From Nonomuraea helvata (lineage in GTDB: Bacteria; Actinomycetota; Actinomycetes; Streptosporangiales; Streptosporangiaceae), in contig NZ_BAAAXV010000012.1 in assembly GCF_039535785.1 (NCBI RefSeq), positions 124,001-188,000 of the forward strand: a stretch of DNA of 64,000 nt, given 5' to 3'. The translations under genes were made by a program, and so were the position numbers. Shown here piece after piece: positions 52,910 to 61,021 of the stretch. How positions within the stretch are numbered: the stretch's first letter is position 1; every line of letters starts with the position of its first letter. The notes under the pieces are model-generated. The model ran no database searches, had not been told where the DNA came from, and was given only the letters and a program-made list of their open reading frames with translations.

Positions 52910-53386
52910 ATGCGGTTGCTGCTCTTCCTGGCCTTCCTGGTCGTCCCCGTCCTGGAGATCTGGCTGCTCATCCAGGTCGGCTCGGTGATCGGCGGCCCCG
53001 CGACCGTGGCCCTGCTCATCGCCGACAGCCTGCTGGGCGCGTGGCTGGTGCGCCGCGAGGGCCGCAGGGCCTGGCAGGCGCTGCAGGAGGCGCTGCGGTC
53101 CGGCCGGATGCCCGACCGCGAGCTGGCCGACGGCGGCCTGGTGCTGGTGGGCGGCGCGCTGCTGCTGACGCCGGGCTTCTTCACCGACGTGTTCGGGTTC
53201 CTGTGCGTGCTGCCGTTCACCCGGCCCCTGATGCGCCGCCTGGGCGCCTGGTTCTTCGACCGCAGGGTCAAGAAGCTCTCCGCGAGCTCCCCGTACTCGC
53301 ACCTCTTCCCGTCCGTCGAGGACCCCGGAGCGGCGCACGGCGGCCGGGTGGTCCACGGCGAGGTCATCCGCGAGGAGCGCGACTGA
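52910..53386 (+). CDS. fxsA: FxsA-family membrane protein
   Basis: This 158-aa protein begins MRLLLFLAFLVVPVLEIWLL, with the family's QVGSVIGGPATVALLIADSL, GAWLVRREGRRAWQALQEAL and LLTPGFFTDVFGFLCVLP, and a cytosolic C-terminal tail. FxsA was named in E. coli for relieving exclusion of phage T7 by F-encoded PifA when overproduced; its normal job is unknown. ATG 52910 is preferred over a GTG seven codons earlier because GAGGAAA lies just upstream. It is alone between ppm and the oxidoreductase. Confidence 0.9.
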   Translation: MRLLLFLAFLVVPVLEIWLLIQVGSVIGGPATVALLIADSLLGAWLVRREGRRAWQALQEALRSGRMPDRELADGGLVLVGGALLLTPGFFTDVFGFLCVLPFTRPLMRRLGAWFFDRRVKKLSASSPYSHLFPSVEDPGAAHGGRVVHGEVIREERD

Positions 53387-53438
53387 CTCCTTCCGCACGG
53401 GGCATGCGTCCGGGACCGGACGACTCGCGGGAGGACGC

Positions 53439-55886
53439 ATGCCGCACGTGGACAGGATCGCCGAGCCATGGGGGACGCGGACGCCGTACGGGCCGGGGGA
53501 GCCCTGGCCGGTCCGCGTCGACTCCTTCCTCGAGGCCGGCGTACGCGCGCAGGACGTGGACCGCTGGGTGCAGAGCGCGACCATCCTGCACAGCAACGGT
53601 GACGGGCTGGACATCGCCGTCAAGGACGGGCGTGTCGTCGGGGTGCGCGGGCGCGCCGAGGACCGCGTCAACCACGGCCGGCTCGGCCCGAAGGACCTGT
53701 ACGGCTGGCAGGCCGTCAACGCGCCAGACCGGCTCGTCCGCCCGCTCGTCCGCCAGAACGGACGGCTGGTCGAGACCGACTGGGACACCGCGATGGAACG
53801 CGTGGCCGGCCGCGCCAGGCAGCTCCTCGACGAGCAGGGACCGAGCGCCATCGGCTTCTACACCACCGGCCAGCTGTTCCTGGAGGAGTACTACACGCTC
53901 GCCGTGATCGCGCACGGCGGCATCGGCACCAGCCACCTCGACGGCAACACCCGGCTCTGCACGGCCACGGCGGCGGCCGCGCTCAAGGAGTCGTTCGGCT
54001 CCGACGGGCAGCCGGGCTCCTACACCGACGTGGACCACGCCGACGTCATCGCCCTGTACGGGCACAACGTGGCCGAGACGCAGACCGTCCTGTGGACGCG
54101 GATCCTCGACCGGCTCGCCGGCCCGAACCCGCCCGCGCTCGTCTGCGTGGACCCGCGCGAGACCCCGGTGGCCCGGGCCGCCACCGTGCACCTGGCCAAC
54201 CGTCCCGGCACCAACGTCGCGCTGATGAACGGGCTGCTCCACGAGATCATCGCCAACGGCTGGATCGACGAGCGGTACCTGCGCGACCATGTGGTCGGCT
54301 TCGAGGAGCTCCAGAAACGGGTGCACGACTTCCCGGTGGAGGAGGCCGCCAGGATCTGCGACGTGCCCCCGGACGCGCTGCGCGAAGCGGCCCGCCTGAT
54401 CGGCACCGCGCGGCGGCTGCTCTCCACCGTCCTGCAGGGCTTCTACCAGGCCCACCAGGCCACGGCCGCGGCCGTCCAGGTGAACAACATCCATCTCGTA
54501 CGCGGCATGCTGGGCAGGCCCGGCTGCGGCGTCCTGCAGATGAACGGCCAGCCGACCGCCCAGAACACCCGCGAATGCGGCGCCGACGGCGACCTGCCGG
54601 GCTTCCGCAACTGGTCCAACGACACCCACGTGCGCGACCTCGCCCGCGTCTGGAACGTCGATCCGATGGACATCCCGCACTACGCCCCGCCCACCCATGC
54701 CATGCAGATGTTCCGTTACGCGGAGGAGGGCTCGATCCGGTTCCTGTACGTGACGGGGACCAATCCGGCCGTGTCGCTGCCCGAGCTGGAGCGGATCCGC
54801 TCGATCCTCGCCCAGGACCGGCTCTTCCTGGTCGTCCAGGACATCTTCCTGTCCGAGACCGCGCAGCTGGCCGACGTGGTGCTGCCCGCCGCGACGTGGG
54901 CCGAGAAGACCGGCACGTTCACGAACGCCGACCGCACCGTCCACCTGTCGGACAAGGCCGTCGAGCCGCCCGGCGAGGCCCGCCCCGACCTGGACATCTT
55001 CCTGGACCTCGCACACCGGCTCGACCTGCGCGACAAGGACGGCGCGCCGCTGGTGAAGTGGGGCGACGCGGAGGGGGCGTTCGAGGCGTGGAAGGAGTGC
55101 TCGCGCGGGCGCCCGTGCGACTACAGCGGGCTGTCGTACGCGCGGTTGCGCGGCAGCGGCGGCATCCAGTGGCCGTGCGACGCCGACCGCCCCGGCGGCA
55201 CCGAGCGCCTGTACGCCGAGGGCCGCTTCTGGAGCGCCCCCGACTATTGCGAGGCCTACGGGCGCGACCTGCTCACGGGGGCGCCGCTGTCGGACACCGA
55301 GTACAAGGCGCTCAATCCCGACGGAAAGGCGATCATCAAGGCCGCCGAGTACGTCCCGCCGCACGAACAGGCGGGCGGCGAGTTCCCGTTCTGGCTGACG
55401 ACCGGGCGTACCCTCTACCACTTCCACACCAGGACCAAGACCGCGCGGGCGCCGCAGCTCCAGCGCGCGGCCCCGGAGCCGTGGGTGGAGATGTCCCCGG
55501 CGGACGCCTCCCGCGACGGCTTCGCCGAGGGCGACCTGCTGGAGATCGCCACGGCGCGCGGCTCGGTGCGGGCGCGGCTGCGGATCACCGAGATGCGGGA
55601 CGGACTGGTCTTCCTGCCGTTCCACTACGGCTACTGGGACCTTCCGGGCGGCTGCGGGCCCGGCGCCGGATCGGGAAGAGCGGCCAACGAGCTGACGATC
55701 ACGGACTGGGACCCGGTCTCGAAACAGCCCCTCTTCAAGACCGCCGCGGCGCGGGTCTCGCTGGTGGAGGTCTGCCCCGGCACGCCGTCCCTGGCGCCGA
55801 CCACCACGGCGTCCCGTCCTGTCTCCGCCGAGGTGCCCGCCACTGCCGGAGGAGCCGAAGCCCAGGCGGAGGAGTCCCTGTCATGA
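53439..55886 (+). CDS. Molybdopterin oxidoreductase lacking the N-terminal Fe-S cluster site
   Basis: This 815-aa protein has the DMSO-reductase fold (nitrate reductase/formate dehydrogenase group). The molybdenum ligand C174 is kept in LDGNTRLCTATAA, as are YGHNVAETQT, VTGTNPAVSLPE, DVVLPAATWAEKTGTFTNAD and the C-terminal cofactor domain (WLTTGRTLYHFHTRTKT). The four cysteines of the N-terminal cluster are all replaced: T48, H51, D55 and G83 stand where CxxCxxxC...C belongs. It must therefore receive electrons differently or not at all. There is no Tat signal, so it is cytosolic. It is coupled by ATGA to a small helical protein. Substrate unknown. Confidence 0.88.
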   Translation: MPHVDRIAEPWGTRTPYGPGEPWPVRVDSFLEAGVRAQDVDRWVQSATILHSNGDGLDIAVKDGRVVGVRGRAEDRVNHGRLGPKDLYGWQAVNAPDRLVRPLVRQNGRLVETDWDTAMERVAGRARQLLDEQGPSAIGFYTTGQLFLEEYYTLAVIAHGGIGTSHLDGNTRLCTATAAAALKESFGSDGQPGSYTDVDHADVIALYGHNVAETQTVLWTRILDRLAGPNPPALVCVDPRETPVARAATVHLANRPGTNVALMNGLLHEIIANGWIDERYLRDHVVGFEELQKRVHDFPVEEAARICDVPPDALREAARLIGTARRLLSTVLQGFYQAHQATAAAVQVNNIHLVRGMLGRPGCGVLQMNGQPTAQNTRECGADGDLPGFRNWSNDTHVRDLARVWNVDPMDIPHYAPPTHAMQMFRYAEEGSIRFLYVTGTNPAVSLPELERIRSILAQDRLFLVVQDIFLSETAQLADVVLPAATWAEKTGTFTNADRTVHLSDKAVEPPGEARPDLDIFLDLAHRLDLRDKDGAPLVKWGDAEGAFEAWKECSRGRPCDYSGLSYARLRGSGGIQWPCDADRPGGTERLYAEGRFWSAPDYCEAYGRDLLTGAPLSDTEYKALNPDGKAIIKAAEYVPPHEQAGGEFPFWLTTGRTLYHFHTRTKTARAPQLQRAAPEPWVEMSPADASRDGFAEGDLLEIATARGSVRARLRITEMRDGLVFLPFHYGYWDLPGGCGPGAGSGRAANELTITDWDPVSKQPLFKTAAARVSLVEVCPGTPSLAPTTTASRPVSAEVPATAGGAEAQAEESLS

Positions 55887-56365
55887 ACCTGGATCTGGTG
55901 ATCCGCGAACTGCACCGCTCCGAGAACGAGCTGGCCCACGTGCTGCTGCGGATGTCGGAGCGGCACAAGACCGACCACGAGACGTACCATGTCGCCCGCG
56001 ACCTCGCGGCCTGGTGCCACGACCACGTGCGGGCGCTGGCCGAGGCGGGCAAGGACTACGGCCTGGACCTGGACCCGTCCCCGGCGGGCGACCCGTCCAT
56101 GGTGGAACGCCTGCGCGACAAGGCGGCCGAATGGCTCGGCCGCCGCCCGGAGCCCGGGCTGCTCCTGCTGGCCGACTTCCGCCACCTGTATCTGGCGGCC
56201 TCGGAGGTCTCCCTGGACTGGGAACTGCTGGCCCAGGCCGCCCAGGGGGCGAAACAGCGGGACCTGCTCGAGCTGGCGCGGCGTTGCCATCCCCAGACGC
56301 TCAGGCAGCTCCGGTGGGCCAACGCCCGCCTGAAGGAGTCTGCCCCGCAGGCCCTGGCCTCCTGA
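55883..56365 (+). CDS. Small helical protein coupled to molybdopterin oxidoreductase
   Basis: This 160-aa, almost all-helical protein is rich in histidine and glutamate in its first half (LHRSENELAHVLLRMSERHK, DHETYHVARDLAAWCHDHVR), giving a pattern like a four-helix metal-binding bundle of the hemerythrin/ferritin kind. This is only a structural impression. ATG overlaps the oxidoreductase stop as ATGA, so the two are made together and it may be a partner, maturation factor or electron donor. No known domain is recognised. Confidence 0.7.
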   Translation: MNLDLVIRELHRSENELAHVLLRMSERHKTDHETYHVARDLAAWCHDHVRALAEAGKDYGLDLDPSPAGDPSMVERLRDKAAEWLGRRPEPGLLLLADFRHLYLAASEVSLDWELLAQAAQGAKQRDLLELARRCHPQTLRQLRWANARLKESAPQALAS

Positions 56366-56381
56366 CACGCGCGCATGAAGA

Positions 56382-56409
56382 ACCCCCGGGCGGCAGGCCG
56401 CCCGGGGGT
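56382..56409. terminator. Bidirectional terminator
   Basis: ACCCCCGGGCGGC pairs with GCCGCCCGGGGGT between convergent genes (the helical protein and rbpA). The arms are exact over 13 bp; the loop is tight. Confidence 0.85.
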
Positions 56410-56426
56410 GTCACCGTGAGATAAAG

Positions 56427-56771
56427 TCAGGCGCTCTTTCGACGCTGGGCCCGCAGTACCGCGAGCCGCTCGTTGAGCACCTCCTCAAGGTCTTCGATGG
56501 ACCGCCGCTCCAGAAGCATGTCCCAGTGTGTCCGCGGGGGCTTGACCTTCTTGGACTCCGGCTGCTCGCCGTCCATGCGTACCGCGGTCGCGCCGCACAT
56601 GCGGCACTCCCAGGTCGCTGGGATCTCAGCCTCGGCTGCAAGCGGAACCTCGAAGCGATGGCCCTTAGGACAGGTGTAGGACACCTCCTGGCGCGGGGCC
56701 AGATCCGTGTTACGGTCGTTCTCGTAGCTGGTTGCCCCGAGCCGGGTGCCACGAAGCGCGCGCTCGCCCAT
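56427..56771 (-). CDS. rbpA: RNA polymerase-binding protein RbpA
   Basis: This 114-aa protein is highly characteristic: MGERALRGTRLGATSYENDR, then the zinc-binding YTCPKGHRFEV and WECRMCGA region, then PPRTHWDMLLERRSIEDLEE, the sigma-interaction domain. RbpA binds the principal sigma factor and core enzyme, stabilises open complexes and raises basal rifampicin tolerance in Streptomyces. TAGGAGG precedes the ATG. A GGAAT-18-GTT element upstream matches the SigR disulphide-stress promoter, in line with Streptomyces rbpA. Confidence 0.97.
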   Translation of the reverse strand: MGERALRGTRLGATSYENDRNTDLAPRQEVSYTCPKGHRFEVPLAAEAEIPATWECRMCGATAVRMDGEQPESKKVKPPRTHWDMLLERRSIEDLEEVLNERLAVLRAQRRKSA

Positions 56772-56829
56772 GTCTAAATGCCTCCTACAGGGCCCCCTTG
56801 CGTGGGGGGGTCTGTCTCCCACGGTGTCT

Positions 56830-56855
56830 AACGCTTGGTACCGTGATGGGATTCC
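56830..56855 (-). promoter_or_regulatory. SigR-type promoter of rbpA
   Basis: On the minus strand GGAAT and GTT are separated by exactly 18 bp, the SigR/SigH consensus of actinobacteria. The predicted transcript start would be about 50 bp before the rbpA ATG. Confidence 0.8.
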
Positions 56856-56896
56856 CACCCGCGAGGTGATCCAATCGCGCTTCGGGCCTCGGTTCT

Positions 56897-57514
56897 TCAC
56901 ACCTTCGCCGAACGGGCCCGCATCTGGGTCGTGACCAGGGCCGCGGCCAGCCAAAGTCCGCCGATCATGATCAGGACGCCGTGCGCGATCCGCAGCGGAT
57001 ACGGTCCGAAGAACTGCGGGATGAACAGCGCGAACCCCAGCGCCAGCGCCGTCGCGCTCCACTTGGGCAGCGTTCCGGACCGCCACACGGAGACCGCGGC
57101 CATGATCGTGCCGACGCCGAGCAGCAACAGTCCGGCGGCGAACATGGTGACCGCGACGGGCCCGTACCTGAACTCCTGGGCCAGCTCCATCAGCGCCGGC
57201 GCCTGGTCGCGGAGCGAGCGCTGGGCGATCACGTTCAGGCCGAAGTCCTCGGCGCCGTAGTACGGAAGGGTCAGGCCCGCGCCCACCCAGGTCACCGCCG
57301 CGGCGCGCAGGGAGAGGCGGTCGCCGAGCACCTGGTGCAGTCCCAGCACGGCCAGGCCCAGCAGCACGAATCCGACCATGGCGGCCGCGTGCCCGGCGAC
57401 CCACGCCGTGGACGCCATGGCGGTGGCGTCGTCGCCGGAGGGGCGGACCGCTGGATAGACGAGGAAGAGGATCCCCGCGGCGGCGAAGGCGGCGGAGGTG
57501 AGTCTGGGGGCCAT
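56897..57514 (-). CDS. Hypothetical integral membrane protein
   Basis: This 205-aa protein has five or six hydrophobic helices (for example GHAAAMVGFVLLGLAVLGLH, VTMFAAGLLLLGVGTIMAAV, GVLIMIGGLWLAAALVTTQM). Between them, GAGLTLPYYGAEDFGLNVIA is polar and may face a binding cavity. It has no enzyme motif I can name. Upstream are copies of the palindrome AGAGCA-N-TGCTCT, so it is probably under a dedicated repressor, not encoded nearby. GAAGAG weakly precedes the ATG, AAGGAG better. Confidence 0.75.
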   Translation of the reverse strand: MAPRLTSAAFAAAGILFLVYPAVRPSGDDATAMASTAWVAGHAAAMVGFVLLGLAVLGLHQVLGDRLSLRAAAVTWVGAGLTLPYYGAEDFGLNVIAQRSLRDQAPALMELAQEFRYGPVAVTMFAAGLLLLGVGTIMAAVSVWRSGTLPKWSATALALGFALFIPQFFGPYPLRIAHGVLIMIGGLWLAAALVTTQMRARSAKV

Positions 57515-57533
57515 CAGTGCTCCTTGAAGAGGA

Positions 57534-57595
57534 CAATGCTCTTATGTGAGAGCAATGCTCTCGTCAGTGGTCGCTGATGTCAAGAGCGGTGCTCT
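57534..57595. promoter_or_regulatory. Repeated palindromic operator AGAGCA-N-TGCTCT
   Basis: A half-site (CAATGCTCTT, 57534-57543), a perfect GAGAGCA-A-TGCTCTC (57548-57562) and AGAGC-GGT-GCTCT (57583-57595) stand in front of the membrane-protein gene. Spacing suggests binding of two or more repressor dimers. Confidence 0.65.
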
Positions 57596-57620
57596 CTCTT
57601 TGGAGCGGCGACTTCATCTT

Positions 57621-58131
57621 TCAGCGGGAGCGCCGGCGGGTCAGGAGGGGGACGAGCGTTCTGTCGCCCAGGCGGGTCATCGCCGCCAGCGGCTTGACGG
57701 CGGCGCTCACCAGCCAGGGAAGGCCCGGCCTGCCGGTGGCCCGGGCCAGGCCGGGGGCCGAGCGCGGCCATCATCGCCGTCAGTCCGGGCAGTGGACGGA
57801 TCCACATGGTGATCTCCTTGATCAGCCCGTCCTCGCCCACCTCGACGAAGGCCGCCTCGTGGATCTCCTGGCGGCCCAGCCGGGCGGTCGCGGTCAGGGC
57901 GCGGCGGCGTCCGTCGCCGATGTCGCTCTGGTAGCGCAGGTCGGACAGGGCGCTGAACACGACCGAGAACAGCTCCCGGACCTGCTCCTTGCCCGCGAAG
58001 GAGGCCGTGGCGCTGAGCGGCGAGCGGAAGACGACGTCGTCGGCGAGCGTGGCGAGGAGGGCGTCGACGTCATGCGCCTCCCCGGCCTCGCGGTACGCCC
58101 TGGCGGGTGAGTCCTGAATGTGAACTGTCAT
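57621..58131 (-). CDS. NTF2-like / SnoaL-fold protein with probable C-terminal frameshift
   Basis: The first 120 residues are a normal NTF2-fold protein (MTVHIQDSPARAYREAGEAH, LLATLADDVVFRSPLSATAS, AAFVEVGEDGLIKEITMWIR, PLPGLTAMMAALGP). At a run of five G (plus strand 57753-57757) the frame as written turns to arginine/proline-rich nonsense and runs on to 57580. Dropping one base gives GLARATGRPGLPWLV, then PLAAMTRLGDRTLVPLLTRR and a stop at 57621, which looks natural. So this is either a sequencing slip or a real frameshift. It is divergent from the HxlR gene, its likely regulator. Confidence 0.7.
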
Positions 58132-58164
58132 GAGTTCACTTTATCAACCCACTATTCTGGGCGT

Positions 58165-58644
58165 ATGAACAGGTTCGGTGAGATGCACTGCTCCATCGCC
58201 CAGGCCGTCGGCGTGGTCGCCGAGCCGTGGACGCCGCTGATCCTGCGCGACCTGTTCCTGGGGCTGCGCAGGTTCGACGACCTGGCGGAGGATCTGGGGA
58301 TCTCGCGCAACCTTCTCACCCGCCGCCTGGAGCACCTGGTCGCGGCAGGGGTCGTGGACAGGCGGCCGTACCAGGAGCGTCCGGTGCGTCACGAGTACGT
58401 CCTCACCGAGGCGGGCCGCGACATCGTGCCCGCCCTGCTGACGTTGATGGCCTGGGGGGATCGCTGGTCGACGCCGCCGGGCGGCCCGCCCGCGCTCCTG
58501 GTGCACTCCTGCGGCGAGCGCTTCACGCCCGTGGTCACCTGCCCGCACTGCGGCGGCGAGGCCACGGCCGACACGGTGACGGCCATCGGGGGCCCGGGCG
58601 CCGCTCAGGGCCCGGGCACCATGCTCCTCGCGGCGCCCTCGTAA
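58165..58644 (+). CDS. HxlR-family winged-helix regulator
   Basis: This 159-aa regulator begins MNRFGEMHCSIAQAVGVVAE, then PWTPLILRDLFLGLRRFDDL, EDLGISRNLLTRRLEHLVAA and GVVDRRPYQERPVRHEYVLT, the standard HxlR winged helix with the N-terminal cysteine (C9) that in relatives senses electrophiles. The C-terminal extension includes a CPHCGG pair and could bind zinc. It shares a 33-bp divergent promoter region with the NTF2-like gene, which it probably controls. Its stop codon lies inside the 13-bp tandem repeat. Confidence 0.9.
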   Translation: MNRFGEMHCSIAQAVGVVAEPWTPLILRDLFLGLRRFDDLAEDLGISRNLLTRRLEHLVAAGVVDRRPYQERPVRHEYVLTEAGRDIVPALLTLMAWGDRWSTPPGGPPALLVHSCGERFTPVVTCPHCGGEATADTVTAIGGPGAAQGPGTMLLAAPS

Positions 58645-58690
58645 GCCGGCCCGGTAAGCCGGCCCGGTAAGCCGGCCCGGTAAGCCGGCC
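58641..58690. repeat. 13-bp tandem repeat
   Basis: GTAAGCCGGCCCG is repeated three times exactly plus an 11-base partial copy. The first copy carries the HxlR stop codon; each copy contains the palindrome GCCGGC. Confidence 0.95.
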
Positions 58691-58695
58691 GTCAC

Positions 58696-60129
58696 TCAGA
58701 GGCGGGCGGGCACCTCGTTGCCCGCCGCCTCGATGGCCTTGCGGAGGTTGGTCATGGCCAGGAGGACAAAGCCGACCACGAAGAAGATGATCATCGAGAC
58801 GATGGCGATGCGGTAGCTGTTGGTCAGCTGCAGCGCGATGGTGACCGTCAAGGAGCCGATGAACGCCGACCCCTTGTCGCTGATCTGCAGCAGGCTGAAG
58901 TACTCGGCCTCCCGCCCCTTGGGGATCACCTGCGAGAACAGCGAGCGCGACAGGGCCTGCGTGCCGCCCAGCACGATGGCGATCGCGAAGGCCATCAGGT
59001 AGAACTGCAGCTCCTGCTTCTCCGCCACGAACATCGCCGCCACCACGATCAACGTCCACACCACCAGGCTCGCCAGGACCGTGCGCTTGGTCCCGAAGCC
59101 GCGGGCCAGCCACCCCAGCAGCAGCGCGCCGAAGAACGCCACGAACTGCACCATCAGGATCGCGGTGATCTGCACCGTCTTGTCGAGCTTCAGCGCCTCG
59201 GAGGCGAAGGCCGCGCTGTTGCCGATGACCGTCTGCACGCCGTCGTTGTAGACCAGGTAGGCGATCAGGAACAGCAGCGTCAGCGGATAGCGGCGCAGCT
59301 CGGCCAGGGTGCGGCCGAGCTGGCGGAAGCTACCGCCGACCGAGCCCAGCGCCGTGCCCTCGTGGACGGGTACGGGCCGGTTGCGCAGCCGCAGCAGCGG
59401 GATGATCGTGAAGATCGCCCACCACAGGCCCGCCGACATCATGCTGATGCGCACCGCCATGCCCTCGCCCAGGCCCAGGCTCTCGTGCTGGAGGTAGAGC
59501 ACGAGGTTGAGCGCCAGCAGCAGGCCGCCGCCGAGGTAGCCGATGGCCCAGCCGCGCGAGGAGACCCCGTCGCGCTCCTGCGGGGTGGAGATCTGCGGCA
59601 GGAACGAGTCGTAGACCACGACCGAGGACCCGTACGCCAGGTTGGCCAGGATGAACAGCACCCCGCCCAGCATGTAGCGGTCGCCCTCGACGAGGTACAG
59701 GCACATCGTGGCCAGCGCGCCGATGTAGGCGAAGCCGCCGAGCAGCTCCCGCTTGCGGCCGGTGTGGTCGGCCAGCGCGCCCACCACGGGCAGCGCGACG
59801 ATCTGCAGCAGCACCGCGATCGTCAGCGTCAGCCCGAAGAACGCGGCCGGCCTGATGTCGGCGCCCAGCACGTCGACGTACCCCAGGCCAGGGTGGGCGG
59901 CGGCCAGCTTGTCGAAGTCGGTCACGCACGTGTCGGACGCGATCGCCGGGAAGTCCTTGGCGCAGGCCGCGGTCTTGGCGACCGGGATGAGATACGGGCC
60001 GAGGAAGACCGAGATGATCGTGGTGTAGAAGGCGGAGTTGGCCCAGTCGTAGAAGTACCAGCCGCGCTGCTCGCGCCTGCGCGCTGCGGGGGAGTCGTCG
60101 AGGGCCGCGGGGGGTGCGGGTACGGGCAT
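58696..60129 (-). CDS. UMF1-family MFS transporter
   Basis: This 477-aa transporter has the UMF1/Atg22-like signature near its start (RGWYFYDWANSAFYTTIISV), motif A ALADHTGRKRELLGG and SSVVVYDSFLPQIS, and a long extracytosolic loop with two cysteines after helix 1 (ACAKDFPAIASDTC). About 12 helices are expected. Vacuolar Atg22 exports amino acids; bacterial members have no known substrate. Convergent with the HxlR gene, followed upstream by the glycerophosphodiesterase gene 56 bp away on the same strand. Confidence 0.9.
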   Translation of the reverse strand: MPVPAPPAALDDSPAARRREQRGWYFYDWANSAFYTTIISVFLGPYLIPVAKTAACAKDFPAIASDTCVTDFDKLAAAHPGLGYVDVLGADIRPAAFFGLTLTIAVLLQIVALPVVGALADHTGRKRELLGGFAYIGALATMCLYLVEGDRYMLGGVLFILANLAYGSSVVVYDSFLPQISTPQERDGVSSRGWAIGYLGGGLLLALNLVLYLQHESLGLGEGMAVRISMMSAGLWWAIFTIIPLLRLRNRPVPVHEGTALGSVGGSFRQLGRTLAELRRYPLTLLFLIAYLVYNDGVQTVIGNSAAFASEALKLDKTVQITAILMVQFVAFFGALLLGWLARGFGTKRTVLASLVVWTLIVVAAMFVAEKQELQFYLMAFAIAIVLGGTQALSRSLFSQVIPKGREAEYFSLLQISDKGSAFIGSLTVTIALQLTNSYRIAIVSMIIFFVVGFVLLAMTNLRKAIEAAGNEVPARL

Positions 60130-60185
60130 GGCGTCGGGTCGCTCCTATGCGGCCGTGAGGGGCTTGTGGAGGGGGTGGGGACTCT

Positions 60186-60986
60186 CTACGCGGCCAGGCT
60201 GCCGGGGTGCCACTGGCCGCGGCGCTCCAGCACGCCGCGCAGGGCCGTGAGGTTGTCGGTCATGATGCCGTCCACGCCGAGGTCGAGCAGGTGCTCCATG
60301 CGGGCGGCATCGTTGACGGTCCATACGTGCACCTGCATGCCGACGGCGTGCGCCGTACGCACCAGGGCCCGGGTGGTCACGCGCAGGCCGCGGAAGCCCA
60401 CCGGCACCTGAGCGCACGGGACGCCGGAGCGCGACAGGCGGGCCAGCAGGCGGCCGTAGCCGGAGGTGGAGGCCGCGGCGCGCAGCGCGGCGACGCCGCG
60501 CGGGCCGAGCGCCGAGCACACCTCCCTGCCCAGCGCCGCCCTGGCCATCACCAGGCGTTCGTCGGAGAAGGAGGTCAGGCAGATCCGGTCATAGGAGTTG
60601 GTACGCCGGATCGCCGCAGCCAGCGGGGCGATGGCGGCCGCCTCCTTGACGTCGATGTTGAACCGGATCTCCGGCCAGGTGCCCAGCAGGTCCTCCAGCA
60701 GCGGGATCTCGTGGACCCCGCCGATGCGGGCCTGCCTGACCGCCCGGTAGGGCAGCTCCGAGATGCGGCCCCGGTGGTCGGTCACGCGGTCGAGCGTGTG
60801 GTCGTGGAAGGCGAGCAGCACCCCGTCGGAGGTGGCGTGCGCGTCGGTCTCCAGATAGGTGTAGCCGAGCGCGACCGCCCGCTCGAAGGCGGCGAGGGAG
60901 TTCTCCGCGCTCTCGGCCGCACCGCCGCGATGGGCGAAGGCCAGCGGGCCCGGATGGTCGAGAAAGGCGAATCGACGGCTCAGCAC
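60186..60986 (-). CDS. Glycerophosphodiester phosphodiesterase
   Basis: This 266-aa TIM-barrel enzyme splits glycerophosphodiesters to glycerol-3-phosphate. The family motif is complete: FAHRGGAAESAENSLAAF, then LETDAHATSDGVLLAFHDHT with the second histidine, FNIDVKE for the metal glutamate, and VHVWTVNDAARM and GIMTDNL at the end. There is no signal peptide, so it is cytosolic. GTG 60986 is chosen; the frame runs upstream but into sequence antisense to no known protein and into the next gene. It precedes the UMF1 gene and may be in one transcript. Confidence 0.92.
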   Translation of the reverse strand: MLSRRFAFLDHPGPLAFAHRGGAAESAENSLAAFERAVALGYTYLETDAHATSDGVLLAFHDHTLDRVTDHRGRISELPYRAVRQARIGGVHEIPLLEDLLGTWPEIRFNIDVKEAAAIAPLAAAIRRTNSYDRICLTSFSDERLVMARAALGREVCSALGPRGVAALRAAASTSGYGRLLARLSRSGVPCAQVPVGFRGLRVTTRALVRTAHAVGMQVHVWTVNDAARMEHLLDLGVDGIMTDNLTALRGVLERRGQWHPGSLAA

Positions 60987-61021
60987 GTCCTGAGTATGCC
61001 TTCCGTGGGTGAACGGATCGG

